The notes beneath the pieces are model-generated. The model ran no database searches, had not been told where the DNA came from, and worked only from the letters and a program-made list of their open reading frames with translations. Below, in pieces: positions 9,082 through 17,841 of a DNA stretch of 64,000 bases. Origin of the DNA: Thiorhodospira sibirica ATCC 700588 (GTDB lineage: Bacteria; Pseudomonadota; Gammaproteobacteria; Ectothiorhodospirales; Ectothiorhodospiraceae); NCBI RefSeq assembly GCF_000227725.2, contig NZ_MU255057.1:103483-167482 (forward strand), given 5' to 3'. The position numbers were made by a program, and so were the translations under genes. Positions within the stretch are counted from its first letter, which is position 1, and each line of letters begins with the position of its first letter.

Positions 9082-9185
9082 CGCCGGTGTAGCCACCCTG
9101 GCAGCGCTGCTCTTGGGGGGCGGCCTGATCATGCTAAACTGGCATGGCTTTATAACCAAAATAACCCATTTTCTAGGAGCACATC

Positions 9186-9425
9186 ATGTCAAAAGGGCAA
9201 ACGCTACAAGAACCCTTTCTCAATACCCTGCGCAAGGAACGCATCCCGGTGTCGATCTATCTTGTCAACGGCATCAAATTGCAAGGACAGATTGATTCTT
9301 TTGATCAATTCGTGATTCTTTTGAAAAACACCGTCAGCCAGATGGTCTATAAACACGCCATCTCGACCATTGTTCCGTCGCGCCCGGTCCGGCTGCCCTT
9401 AAGTGATGAGCACGCAGATGACTGA
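9186..9425 (+). CDS. hfq: RNA chaperone Hfq
   Basis: 79 aa. Sm-fold hexamer that pairs small RNAs with mRNAs. The Sm1 region '[21 protein letters not shown]' and Sm2 '[12 protein letters not shown]' are intact, including the KH of YKH used for U-binding. The long acidic tail of the E. coli protein is absent, as in many other bacteria. Ribosome site AGGAG lies at 9175-9179. It heads hfq-hflX, with era following. Confidence 0.97.
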   Translation: MSKGQTLQEPFLNTLRKERIPVSIYLVNGIKLQGQIDSFDQFVILLKNTVSQMVYKHAISTIVPSRPVRLPLSDEHADD

Positions 9426-9448
9426 CGCCCTGCCCCGCGAGAACGCCT

Positions 9449-10738
9449 TTGTTTGTGTTTGAACGCCCACGCAGCGGGGAAAAGGCGCTGCTGGTCCACA
9501 TGGAACTGAGCGGCGCCCTGGCAGAAGATCGCCAGGAATTCATCGAACTGGTGCGCTCAGCCGGGGCGCAGATTCTTGACTGTCTCGGCGGCTCGCTACG
9601 CAGCATTGACCCGCGCCATTTTATCGGCAGCGGCAAAGCAGAAGAACTGCGCGAGGCGGTGGCCTTGCATCAGGCTGAGCTGGCGATCTTTGATCACACG
9701 CTCTCCCCCAGTCAGGAGCGCAATCTGGAGCGCCTGTTGCAATGCCGGGTTTTGGATCGTACCGGTTTGATTCTGGATATTTTTGCCCAGCGGGCGCGTT
9801 CGCACGAAGGCAAGCTGCAGGTGGAACTGGCCCAGCTGCGTCACCTCTCTACCCGATTGGTGCGCGGCTGGACCCATCTGGAACGCCAAAAAGGCGGCAT
9901 CGGCCTGCGTGGCCCCGGTGAAACCCAGCTGGAAACCGACCGCCGTCTGCTGGCGGCGCGCATCAAACAGATCGAACGCCGTCTGAGCAAAGTTGCCAGC
10001 AGCCGCGAGCAAAACCGCCAGGCCCGGCAACGTGCCGAAACCCCGACGGTTGCCCTGGTGGGTTACACCAATGCGGGCAAATCGACCCTGTTCAATCGGC
10101 TCACCGGCGCACAGGTCTACGCGGCAGATCAACTCTTTGCCACGCTGGACCCCACCCTGCGCCGTCTGGATTTACCCTTGCAGCAATCGCTGATCCTCGC
10201 CGACACCGTGGGCTTTATTCGCCACCTGCCGCACGATCTGGTGGCCGCCTTTAAGGCCACCCTGACCGAAACCCGCGAGGCCGCGTTGCTGTTACACGTC
10301 ATCGACGCTGCTGATGAGCAGCGCGACCGCTACATCGAACAGGTCAACGCCGTGCTGGCCGAGATCGACGCCGCCGAGGTTCCGCAAATTCTGGTGTATA
10401 ACAAAATCGACCTGCTCGAATCGGTCAGCGTGCGCAGCGAAGCTGCCGCACATGGCCAACCGGCGCGTGTCTGGCTGTCGGCACAAACCGGCGAAGGCAT
10501 CGAACAGCTGCGTGAGCTTTTGGCTGAACATTTCAGCCAGGCGGTATTTCACGGCACCGTCGAGTTGCCCGCCCATGCCGGAAAATTGCGCGCCGCCCTG
10601 TTTGCCCAGCACGCCGTCCTCGCCGAAAGCTTTACCGAGGCCGGTGGCTGGCGGCTGGAAATCCGCCTCACCCAGCGCCGCCTGGAAGCCCTGTGGCGCG
10701 AGCATCAACGCATTGCCCCCGAGATCATCAACCCGTGA
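9449..10738 (+). CDS. hflX: Ribosome-associated GTPase HflX
   Basis: 429 aa. GTPase that splits stalled or heat-damaged ribosomes. N-terminal HflX domain, glycine-rich 'QKGGIGLRGPGETQLE' motif near 150, G1 GYTNAGKST near 206, G3 'DTVGFIRHLPHDLV', G4 NKID. The frame opens at TTG 9449 (second choice GTG 9455), matching the family start 'FERPRSGEKALLVH'. An ATG at 9418 is in another frame and reads 14 codons to a stop, so it is not the start. Confidence 0.95.
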   Translation: MFVFERPRSGEKALLVHMELSGALAEDRQEFIELVRSAGAQILDCLGGSLRSIDPRHFIGSGKAEELREAVALHQAELAIFDHTLSPSQERNLERLLQCRVLDRTGLILDIFAQRARSHEGKLQVELAQLRHLSTRLVRGWTHLERQKGGIGLRGPGETQLETDRRLLAARIKQIERRLSKVASSREQNRQARQRAETPTVALVGYTNAGKSTLFNRLTGAQVYAADQLFATLDPTLRRLDLPLQQSLILADTVGFIRHLPHDLVAAFKATLTETREAALLLHVIDAADEQRDRYIEQVNAVLAEIDAAEVPQILVYNKIDLLESVSVRSEAAAHGQPARVWLSAQTGEGIEQLRELLAEHFSQAVFHGTVELPAHAGKLRAALFAQHAVLAESFTEAGGWRLEIRLTQRRLEALWREHQRIAPEIINP

Positions 10739-11628
10739 CTGCATCGACACCCGCCACCCGCTGTGGCTACATCGCCATCATTGGCCGCCCCAATGTCGGC
10801 AAATCCACCCTGCTCAACGGCTTTGTCGGGGAAAAAATTGCGGCGGCCTCGCGCAAGCCGCAAACCACCCGCCACACCATCCTGGGCATTGTCACCCGCC
10901 CCAACCACGACCAGCTGATTTTTGTCGATACCCCCGGCATTGATCTGGGCAACCGCCACCGCCTGGGCCAAGTGCTCAATCGCACCGCCCAGGCCACCCT
11001 CAATGACGTAGATGTCATCTTGCTCGTGGTCGAGGCCGGACGCTTTGACGATGCCGACCAACATATACTGCAGCAGGCCATCGGCAGCCGCCGTCCCATC
11101 TTGCTGGCCATCAACAAAGTCGATCGCATCAGTGACAAACGCACCCTGCTGCCCTATATCGAACGCCTCAGCCAACGGCATGAATTTGCAGACATCGTGC
11201 CGCTTTCCGGGCTTAAAGGCATCAACCTTGAGCCGGTATTGGAGGCCCTGAGCACGCTGCTGCCCGCTAACCCGCCCCTGTTTGACGAAGACGCCATCAC
11301 GGATCGCAGCGAACGCTTCCGCGCCAGCGAGATCATCCGCGAACAACTGCTCGAACGCCTTGGCCAGGAAGTCCCCTACAACACCCACGTCGAAGTCGAA
11401 GCCTATCAAGACAGCGACAACGGCGGTGTCCTTGAGATCCACGCCACCATCTTTGTCACCCGCACCAGCCAAAAAGGCATCCTCGTCGGCAAAGGCGGTC
11501 ACATGATCAAAGCCATCGGCACCGGCTCCCGCAAAGCGCTCGAAGAACTCCTTGGCCGCAAAATCATGCTCAAACTCCGCGTCGCTGCAGACCCCAACTG
11601 GCAAGACAAACACCTGCTGCGTCAATGA
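10735..11628 (+). CDS. era: GTPase Era
   Basis: 297 aa. Binds the 3' end of 16S rRNA and assists 30S assembly. G1 GRPNVGKST at about residue 16, G2 'KPQTTRHTILG', G3 DTPG, G4 NKVD, and a C-terminal KH domain with GKGGHMIKAIG. The GTG at 10735 overlaps the hflX stop (GTGA) and gives the standard N-terminus; a longer frame upstream is not needed. In many relatives era follows rnc, so its position after hflX is less usual. Confidence 0.95.
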   Translation: MTASTPATRCGYIAIIGRPNVGKSTLLNGFVGEKIAAASRKPQTTRHTILGIVTRPNHDQLIFVDTPGIDLGNRHRLGQVLNRTAQATLNDVDVILLVVEAGRFDDADQHILQQAIGSRRPILLAINKVDRISDKRTLLPYIERLSQRHEFADIVPLSGLKGINLEPVLEALSTLLPANPPLFDEDAITDRSERFRASEIIREQLLERLGQEVPYNTHVEVEAYQDSDNGGVLEIHATIFVTRTSQKGILVGKGGHMIKAIGTGSRKALEELLGRKIMLKLRVAADPNWQDKHLLRQ

Positions 11629-11841
11629 AGATTTCTGATGCAGATTTTGCCTTGCCTATCCATCGCAGGCGCGGAAGCTATTAACCCGGCAATCAAATAG
11701 CTATGCTTCTGCGTACTGAATTATCTTGGCTTGGAAATAGCTGGCAACCCGCTTGGGCAGTTTCTGCAGCTTGCGCATATGAGACATTTCGTTTCATGCG
11801 TAAAGCCTAACACATGCGTACCTATTTGATCACCGGGTTAA

Positions 11842-13052
11842 CAGGGCGAGCGCGTATAAATCCTTAGCCAAATAGAACCTTAGCGCGGTAGTCATCATCC
11901 CAGTTGGCCTTGCGGCGTTTCTTGGACATACGCAGCGTGGAAGGATCTCGTTCCAACAGGTTCATGCAGAGATGTCGGATGGAGGTCAGGATGGCCGGGG
12001 CGTTGCCTTTGCGGATGCGGGTCGCGTCTTCGCGAAACACCACATCCAAGCGCCAGTGCAGGAGATTCTCCACGCCCCAGTGCCCGCGCACGGCGTGGGC
12101 GAAGCGCTCGGCCTGGGCCGGGATGGACGTGATGAAAAACCGCCGTTCGATGCTGTGGCGTTCCTCGATCCAGCATTCCCGCTCCACCCTGCCGATACTG
12201 CGTAGCCCCTTCCAACGTTCGGTCTGTGAGAGCGTGCCCAATTCTTCGGTGATCCAATAACGGCGCACCTCAAGACGCCCATGATCCTTGTCGATCTCCT
12301 CAATGAAGTCATGGGGAACATGGGCAAACTCCCCGGCGCGTGCGGTCTCGAAGAAGTCTTTGACCTCCTCGTGCAGCGTGCTCTGATTGCCCTTGAGTCC
12401 GAGAACATCATCGCCGCCCTGATCAATGATCTGCTCAGCGATCTTGGTCTGACAGCCCATCGCATCGAGGGTCACAATGCAGCCTTTCAGCGCCAACAAT
12501 TCCAGCAGTTTGGGAATGGCTGTGATTTCATTGGATTTCTCCTCGGTGGCTTCTTGGCCCAGCACCCAGCGGTTGCGGTGGCTCCAAGCACTGACCCTGT
12601 GCAGCGCCGCTTTGCCTTTGCGCCGATCCCGAGACCCGTGCGCCGTCTTGCCATCGACGGCAATGACATCGCCCTCGGTGGCCTCAGTGACCGCTTGGGT
12701 CCACGTGAGAAACACCTGTTGAAAGGCTTTGGGATTCAAGCGCGACATCACAGGGGCGATGCGATCATGCGAGAGAATGCCGTTGGCAAAGGGCGCGAAC
12801 TTGCGTAACCCATCAAGCTTCGCTTTGCCAAAGTCCTCCATCGCTTCCCAGCCTTGTGCACCGCTCAACGTTGCACAAATCACCCGCAGCAAAATTTCCA
12901 TGAGAGGATACAATCGGTTGCGCTCCACCCGGGGTCGCGCAGACCGGCAAAGCACTCTGTCAAACGGGCCGCCATGAGAAACTCCTGCGGTTGTTTCTCG
13001 ATAGATTGCCGCAACTGCATCTATTTGAAAACTTTTATACACGCTCGCCCTG
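11842..13052 (-). mobile_element. ISAs1-family insertion sequence
   Basis: 1211 bp bounded by imperfect inverted repeats: CAGGGCGAGCGCGTATAAA at 11842-11860 and its partner (minus strand CAGGGCGAGCGTGTATAAA) ending at 13052. It holds one transposase gene. No target duplication is evident in the ten bases either side, so a flank may have been rearranged. The left neighbour is a featureless 213-base gap after era; the right neighbour is a broken EVE-gene copy. Confidence 0.85.
11864..13020 (-). pseudogene. ISAs1-family transposase, N-terminal frameshift
   Basis: The main frame from 'PRVERNRLYPLMEILLRV' onward is a full ISAs1 DDE transposase, with 'DVIAVDGKTAHGS', 'IVTLDAMGCQ' and the C-terminal 'HWGVENLLHWRLDVVFRED'. 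The normal N-terminus (MQLRQSIEKQPQ..., then FLMAARLTECFAGLRDP) is readable in another frame from 13020 or 12975. The two meet at a run of C/G bases at 12928-12934 where one base appears to be missing. The alternative long start in the main frame gives an unfamiliar N-terminus. It is either a dead gene or one that needs frameshifting. Confidence 0.8.
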
Positions 13053-13098
13053 GCCAGTCCGGAGCCGTTGAGCGTGCGGGTCTCTCAGACCGAGCCAG

Positions 13099-13237
13099 GA
13101 TGCAAAATGCCAGAGCACCGATTTTGACCTGATCGCGCAGCAGGTTGCGTGCTGGTAATTGCGCACCCTGCTTCAGGCTTCGACATCCCGGGCGACCAGA
13201 TCGTCGCCGATCAATACACGTCCAACAGGCTCTGATC
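13099..13237 (-). pseudogene. Broken partial copy of the neighbouring EVE-domain gene
   Basis: Roughly 100 bases align to 13790-13895 at nearly 90% by eye. The readable protein pieces 'RDVEA', 'RVRNYQ' and 'RNLLRDQVKIGALAF' match the intact EVE protein. The conserved Trp codon after VEA is TGA and a one-base deletion follows. The copy is cut off toward the ISAs1 element, so only the N-terminal third remains. Confidence 0.8.
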
Positions 13238-13268
13238 GTTACACGCTTTGTCGTCGCTGAGGGGTGCG

Positions 13269-13448
13269 CTATTCTGCGCGCCCCGTAGCTTTCTTTGGGT
13301 GCGTCAGCACTTCTGGGATTATTCGCAGCGGCTTGCCATCCCGCCACACAACGGCATACTGACCTAATTGCTGCTTACGTTCCAGGGCCTGATTAACGGC
13401 CCTTTTCAACGCAGCCAGTGCTTGGGCCTCATAGTCTTTATTTTGCAT
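13269..13448 (-). CDS. Small hypothetical protein, 59 aa
   Basis: ATG at 13448, TAG at 13269. Reads MQNKDYEAQALAALKRAVNQ, then ALERKQQLGQYAVVWRDGKP and LRIIPEVLTH. I recall similar short proteins with 'rLGQYAVvWqdGkp' in proteobacteria but no function. It lies 21 bases after the EVE gene on the same strand, so it is probably its last operon partner. Confidence 0.6.
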   Translation of the reverse strand: MQNKDYEAQALAALKRAVNQALERKQQLGQYAVVWRDGKPLRIIPEVLTHPKKATGRAE

Positions 13449-13469
13449 GATGGTTCACTGCGTTATGCG

Positions 13470-13928
13470 TTATCCGGGCATCAGGTTGATGATGTGTTGC
13501 CATTGTTCTGGGGTGACGGGCATGACGGACAGGCGGTTGCCGCGCCGGAGCAGGGGCATGTCTTGCAGGGGTGGGCAGGCTTTCAGGGTGTGCAAGGGGA
13601 TGGTCTGAGGAAAACGCTGGTGCAGGCATACATCGACACAATACCAGCGCGGGGTGTGTGGATCGCTGCGTGGGTCAAAATAGGGACTGCTCGGGTCAAG
13701 CGCGGTGGGGTCGGGATAGCCCGCCCGCACAATGTCCATGATGCCGACGATGCCTGGTTGTGGGCAGCTGGAGTGATAAAAAAAAGCCTGATCACCGATT
13801 GTGATCTGGTCGCGCAGCAGGTTGCGTGCCTGGTAGTTGCGTACCCCGTTCCAGGCTTCGACATCCCGGGCGGCCAGATCGTCAATACTGAACTCGATGG
13901 GCTCTGATTTCATCAGCCAATAGGCCAT
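13470..13928 (-). CDS. EVE domain-containing protein
   Basis: 152 aa, about the usual length of stand-alone EVE proteins. Starts MAYWLMKSEPIEFSIDDLA and contains 'GVRNYQARNLLRDQITIGDQAFFYHSSC', the PUA-like pocket thought to bind modified bases. The ATG at 13928 is chosen over a longer frame because it begins the family motif. It lies 28 bases after cbpA in a minus-strand series. Role in this cell unknown. Confidence 0.92.
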   Translation of the reverse strand: MAYWLMKSEPIEFSIDDLAARDVEAWNGVRNYQARNLLRDQITIGDQAFFYHSSCPQPGIVGIMDIVRAGYPDPTALDPSSPYFDPRSDPHTPRWYCVDVCLHQRFPQTIPLHTLKACPPLQDMPLLRRGNRLSVMPVTPEQWQHIINLMPG

Positions 13929-13956
13929 GTGCGTATCCTGATGGCGCTCGCCGCGC

Positions 13957-14874
13957 TTAGTTGAACTGATGGCGCGGGTTAAAGGCCATGTCTTTGCGCA
14001 TGCGCTCATAGAACTCGCGCTGGGTGGCGGTCTGCGCTGGCGGGGTGTGAATCTGCAACACCAGGTATTGATCGCCCGGCGGGGTGCCCGGCAGGCCCTT
14101 GCCTTTGAGTCTGAGGCGGTTGCCGGATTGTGCGCCGGCAGGGATTTTCATTTCCACAGTACCGCTGAGCGTCGGCACTTGCACGCTGCTGCCCAGGGCG
14201 GCTTCCCACGGGGTGATGGGCAAATCCAGGTAGATATCGCGCCCTTCCAGACGAAAATAACGGTGCGGGCGAATTTTGATTTCCAGATATAAATCGCCCC
14301 CAGGGCCACCGCCTAAGCCCGCCGCGCCCTGTCCGGCCAGGCGTATGCGCTGGCCTTGGCTGACGCCCGGCGGAATCTTGACTTCCAGGGTTTTGCCTGA
14401 AGCCAGGCGCACCGAGATCGGTCCTCCGAGGGCGGCATGTTGCAGATCAATCTCGATGGTGCTGGTCTGATCGGCGCCTTTGGCCCGAAAACCGCTGCGG
14501 CTGCTTTGTGTGCGCCCGCCCCCAAACAGGGATTCAAAAAAATCAGAAAAAGCCGCGCCGTCGCCAAATTCTGTTTTAAAGTGTGAGCTGTTGCTGCGAA
14601 AACCGCCCATGCCACTGGGATCAAAGCCTGGCGGGTGACGAAATTCCTGACCGGCTTTCCAGTTACTGCCGAGTTGATCGTAAAGCTTGCGCTTTTCGGG
14701 ATCGCCCAGCACCTCATACGCCTCGTTGACCGCCTTGAAGCGTTCCTCGGCATTGGCTTCCTTGCTGACATCGGGATGAAATTTGCGCGCCAGGCGGCGA
14801 TAGATCTTTTTAATCTCGTCTTGGGATGCGTGACGGCTGACCCCCAGGGTTTTGTAGTAGTCTTTATATTCCAT
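13957..14874 (-). CDS. cbpA: DnaJ-family co-chaperone CbpA
   Basis: 305 aa. J domain at residues 1-70 with the HPD motif ('RKFHPDVSKEAN'), a Gly/Phe-rich linker (80-125), then two C-terminal beta domains and no zinc-finger, as in CbpA rather than DnaJ. It would stimulate DnaK and may bind curved DNA. Eleven bases separate it from the exbB-like gene upstream. Confidence 0.92.
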   Translation of the reverse strand: MEYKDYYKTLGVSRHASQDEIKKIYRRLARKFHPDVSKEANAEERFKAVNEAYEVLGDPEKRKLYDQLGSNWKAGQEFRHPPGFDPSGMGGFRSNSSHFKTEFGDGAAFSDFFESLFGGGRTQSSRSGFRAKGADQTSTIEIDLQHAALGGPISVRLASGKTLEVKIPPGVSQGQRIRLAGQGAAGLGGGPGGDLYLEIKIRPHRYFRLEGRDIYLDLPITPWEAALGSSVQVPTLSGTVEMKIPAGAQSGNRLRLKGKGLPGTPPGDQYLVLQIHTPPAQTATQREFYERMRKDMAFNPRHQFN

Positions 14875-14885
14875 ACGGTTATCCT

Positions 14886-15518
14886 TTAAGTGTTGATCTT
14901 TTCAACCACGGTCTCGCGTTCACCGTGTAATACTTCGATCAATTTGATGGCTTCCTGCTCCATTTCCAAGACCAGCTCATCCACCCGTCCGCGAAAATAA
15001 CGGTGAAAGATCAGCGCAGGAATGGCAACCGAGATGCCGGCAGCGGTGGTGATCAGGGCCTGGGAGATGCCGCCGGCCAGTTCGCCGGGATTGCCCACGC
15101 CGATGTCGGTGATAACCGCAAAGACCTGAATCATGCCGACCACGGTGCCCAAAAGTCCCAGCAAGGGGGTGATCATAGCAATGGTTCCCAAGGTGTTGAG
15201 GAAGCGCTCCAGCTGATGCGCTACCTGCCGTCCGCTTTCCTCAATGCTTTCTTTCATGATTTCTCGCGGATGATGGCGATTGATTAACCCAGCCGCCAGC
15301 ACCCGCCCCAGTGGCGAGCTGCTGCGCAGGGCCTGAATCCGCTGGCCGTCGAGTTTGCCAGCCTGAATCCACTGCCAGATTTGTACCACCAGCGCGGCGG
15401 GGATAATTCTGCGCCGTTGCAAAGACCAGAAGCGTTCCAGCACAATGGCCAGAGCCAGGATAGAACATGCAATGATGGGGATCATTAACCATCCCCCGGC
15501 TTTGACTAGCTCAAACAC
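14886..15518 (-). CDS. MotA/TolQ/ExbB proton channel family protein
   Basis: 210 aa, three membrane helices: 'WLMIPIIACSILALAIVL' near 10-28, 'IAMITPLLGLLGTVVGMI' near 112-130, and 'ALITTAAGISVAIPALIF' near 155-172. The second and third carry the conserved proton-path region. Family members energise outer-membrane transport or motility with an ExbD/TolR/MotB partner. No such partner is adjacent: cbpA follows 11 bases downstream. Confidence 0.88.
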   Translation of the reverse strand: MFELVKAGGWLMIPIIACSILALAIVLERFWSLQRRRIIPAALVVQIWQWIQAGKLDGQRIQALRSSSPLGRVLAAGLINRHHPREIMKESIEESGRQVAHQLERFLNTLGTIAMITPLLGLLGTVVGMIQVFAVITDIGVGNPGELAGGISQALITTAAGISVAIPALIFHRYFRGRVDELVLEMEQEAIKLIEVLHGERETVVEKINT

Positions 15519-15545
15519 GTTGCATCTTGCCTCAGAATAGGGGGT

Positions 15546-15950
15546 TTAGGTGTGTTGCTTGGCTTCCTGCCACAGTGCCTCAAGGCGTGCCAGATCTTGG
15601 GTGGCCAGTGGCTGTCCCTGTGCGGCCAGTTGCGCCTCAATATAGGCAAAGCGTTGCATAAAGCGGGCATTGGTGCCCTGCAAGGCGGCCTGCGGGTCGA
15701 TATTTAGATGACGGGCCAGGTTGCTGACGGCAAATAACAGATCGCCGATTTCAGCAAACAGGCGCTGCGCCTGCTCAGGGCCGTGCGGCCTTTGCATTTC
15801 GCTGCGCACCTCGTTGAGCTCCTCACCGATTTTGTCCAGCACCGGCCAGGGATTGTCCCAGTCAAAGCCCACTGTAGCGGCCCGCGCCTGTAAACAGCGG
15901 GCGCGCTCCAGGGCGGGCAGATCGGCGGGGATGTCGTCAAGCAGGCCCAT
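15546..15950 (-). CDS. MazG C-terminal domain protein (half-length)
   Basis: 134 aa matching only the second half of MazG nucleoside triphosphate pyrophosphohydrolase: 'LDDIPADLPALERARCLQAR', 'VGFDWDNPWPVLDKIGEEL', then the metal-binding EELNEVRSE and 'EIGDLLFAVSNLARHL'. The N-terminal MazG domain is missing although an initiator ATG is present, overlapping the yfaZ stop as TAATG. In E. coli the C-terminal domain alone carries activity, so this may be functional. Confidence 0.85.
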   Translation of the reverse strand: MGLLDDIPADLPALERARCLQARAATVGFDWDNPWPVLDKIGEELNEVRSEMQRPHGPEQAQRLFAEIGDLLFAVSNLARHLNIDPQAALQGTNARFMQRFAYIEAQLAAQGQPLATQDLARLEALWQEAKQHT

Positions 15951-16573
15951 TAAAAATCCAGCCGCACACCGAAATGCACATTATCGTCCATGCGATAGCG
16001 TTTTTTCTGATTCAGATCAGCCTGGATGTACCGATAGCCGAGAAAGCCCGCCGCACCGGGGGTGACTTCCACCTCAATGCGGGCGCCCAGATCCAGCAAC
16101 TCGCGCCCATCGCTGAAGCTGGTGACCCGTGGCGCATAGTAGCCCTCAAGGCCCAGGCTTACCGGCATATTGGCCGGAATCACATGGCGTACATCCCCGC
16201 CCAGCGCCAGGGACTGAAAATTGCTGTCAGGTTTGTCGATCATGCCCAGATAAGCTTTTGCGCCCACCCCGAACACCATTGGCTGATTGCCCGCCGGGCG
16301 GCCCGATGCCTTGAGTCCGAGGCTAAACAGCCAGTCACTGCTATCGTTGTAAAAAGCGGCCGCAGAAAAATCAGCCCCTCCCAGTCCGCCCACTGCGCCG
16401 GTATCCAGTACCACGCCCAGTTGTGCGGTATCGCGGCTGATATAGGCGCTGAACTCTTTGGCCTGCAGCGGGCTTAACACCGCAGCGCCTAACAATAGCA
16501 CGGCCAGCGTCACGCCGGATAAGCGAGCGCGGATATCAGAATACGCAGGAAGCGTCACACGGTCACAGTACAT
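15950..16573 (-). CDS. YfaZ-family outer membrane protein
   Basis: About 207 aa. A hydrophobic signal segment 'GVTLAVLLLGAAVLSPLQA' is followed by a beta-strand-rich region ('FSAYISRDTAQLGVVLDTGA', 'LDLGARIEVEVTPGAAGFLGY') ending in a C-terminal Phe, as in outer-membrane barrels. Start uncertain: ATG 16573 or one eight codons upstream at 16597. Function of YfaZ proteins is unknown. It sits about 45 bases after thrC on the same strand. Confidence 0.8.
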   Translation of the reverse strand: MYCDRVTLPAYSDIRARLSGVTLAVLLLGAAVLSPLQAKEFSAYISRDTAQLGVVLDTGAVGGLGGADFSAAAFYNDSSDWLFSLGLKASGRPAGNQPMVFGVGAKAYLGMIDKPDSNFQSLALGGDVRHVIPANMPVSLGLEGYYAPRVTSFSDGRELLDLGARIEVEVTPGAAGFLGYRYIQADLNQKKRYRMDDNVHFGVRLDF

Positions 16574-16617
16574 ATACAGGACTCCGGTTAAAGCCAAGGG
16601 AAAAGATAAATGTGAGC

Positions 16618-17760
16618 TTAGCTGAGATGATCCAAAATTGCCCGCTCCACATCTGCATAGCTGGCTTGCGCCTTGATCAGCGGGCGGGTGCTTTGGGCGA
16701 TGGCGGTGTCAGGGTCTTTGAGGCCGTGGCCGGTGAGGGTGCAGACCACGCAGGAACCCTCCGGGATGCGCCCGGAATGAATATCCCGCAAGGCCCCCGC
16801 CAGCGAGGTTGCCGAGGCCGGTTCACAAAAGATGCCTTCGCGTTCGGCCAGCAGTTTCTGGGCGGCGAGAATTTCGGCATCACTGCATTCATCAAACCAG
16901 CCGCCGGATTCGGCCTGCACTTTCCAGGCAAACTCCCAGGACTGCGGGTGACCGATGCGAATCGCGGTGGCCACGGTTTCGGGTTGATCCACCATGTGAC
17001 CGCGCAAAAACGGCGCACTGCCTGCGGCCTGATAACCGACCATTTTCGGGCGGTTGCCGACCAACGCGCCGCCGGCATACATGCAGCGGCCTTTGCAAAA
17101 GGCGCAGGCCTGGGTGACATTTTCCCCAGAGCTTGAGGAATATTCGCAATAACCGATCCAATGGGCGGTGATGTTACCCGCATTGCCTACCGGCAGACAG
17201 TGAAAATCCGGCGCCCGGCCAAGCTCTTCAATGATCTCAAAGGCAGCGGTTTTCTGCCCTTGCAGGCGATAGGGATTGACCGAGTTGACCAGGGTTACCG
17301 GGGCTTTTTGTGCCACCTCTTTCACCAGCTTCATGCCATCATCAAAGTTGCCCTGAATCTGAATCACCACCGAGCCGTGCATCATCGCCTGGGCCAGCTT
17401 GCCCATCGCAATCTTGCCTTCAGGGATGACCACAAAGGCAGTAATTCCCGCACGCGCCGCATAGGCCGCCGCCGAGGCGGAGGTGTTGCCGGTGGAGGCG
17501 CAGATAATCGCCTTGGAGCCTTCTTCGACGGCCTTGGTCACCGCCATGGTCATGCCGCGATCTTTGAACGAGCCGGTGGGGTTGAGGCCCTCAAACTTGA
17601 CATAAATCTCGACCTCCTTGCCGATCAGACGCGGGACATTATTGAGCCGCAGCAGCGGGGTATTGCCTTCACCCAGACTGATCAGGCGGGTGTCATCATG
17701 GACCGGCAGGCGGTCGCGGTAGCGCTCAATCAATCCGGTGTAGCGGGGACGAAAAGACAT
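16618..17760 (-). CDS. thrC: Threonine synthase
   Basis: 380 aa PLP enzyme converting O-phosphohomoserine to threonine. '[11 protein letters not shown]' near the start, PLP-lysine motif GSFKDRGM near residue 60, '[16 protein letters not shown]', and a glycine loop '[13 protein letters not shown]'. This is the shorter class of threonine synthase. The ATG at 17760 gives [15 protein letters not shown]; the longer frame covers a repeat. It follows hom, as is usual. Confidence 0.95.
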   Translation of the reverse strand: MSFRPRYTGLIERYRDRLPVHDDTRLISLGEGNTPLLRLNNVPRLIGKEVEIYVKFEGLNPTGSFKDRGMTMAVTKAVEEGSKAIICASTGNTSASAAAYAARAGITAFVVIPEGKIAMGKLAQAMMHGSVVIQIQGNFDDGMKLVKEVAQKAPVTLVNSVNPYRLQGQKTAAFEIIEELGRAPDFHCLPVGNAGNITAHWIGYCEYSSSSGENVTQACAFCKGRCMYAGGALVGNRPKMVGYQAAGSAPFLRGHMVDQPETVATAIRIGHPQSWEFAWKVQAESGGWFDECSDAEILAAQKLLAEREGIFCEPASATSLAGALRDIHSGRIPEGSCVVCTLTGHGLKDPDTAIAQSTRPLIKAQASYADVERAILDHLS

Positions 17761-17780
17761 GCGATTTCCTAACTGATATG

Positions 17781-17830
17781 CAGCGCCGAGCTGTACTCGG
17801 CGGGTTGGGAACACCGGTCAGCAGACCGGC
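17781..17830. repeat. Family 1 palindromic repeat, copy R1 (partial)
   Basis: In the hom-thrC gap. GCCGAG-CTGTA-CTCGGC at 17785-17801 is followed by GGTTGGGAACACCGG and an ACCGG-type second palindrome. It matches the left half of the 70-base repeats at 50255 and 54023. Confidence 0.65.
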
Positions 17831-17841
17831 ATTAAAAATAC

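Noticed and set aside
9418-9462. ATG at 9418 as the hflX start
   Set aside because: It is in a different frame and reaches a stop after 14 codons; the TTG at 9449 gives the family N-terminus.
11640-11841. Short minus-strand frame reading MRKLQKLPKRVASYFQ near 11780
   Set aside because: Looks protein-like but is only about 25 codons with no context; could be a gene remnant. Not enough to call.
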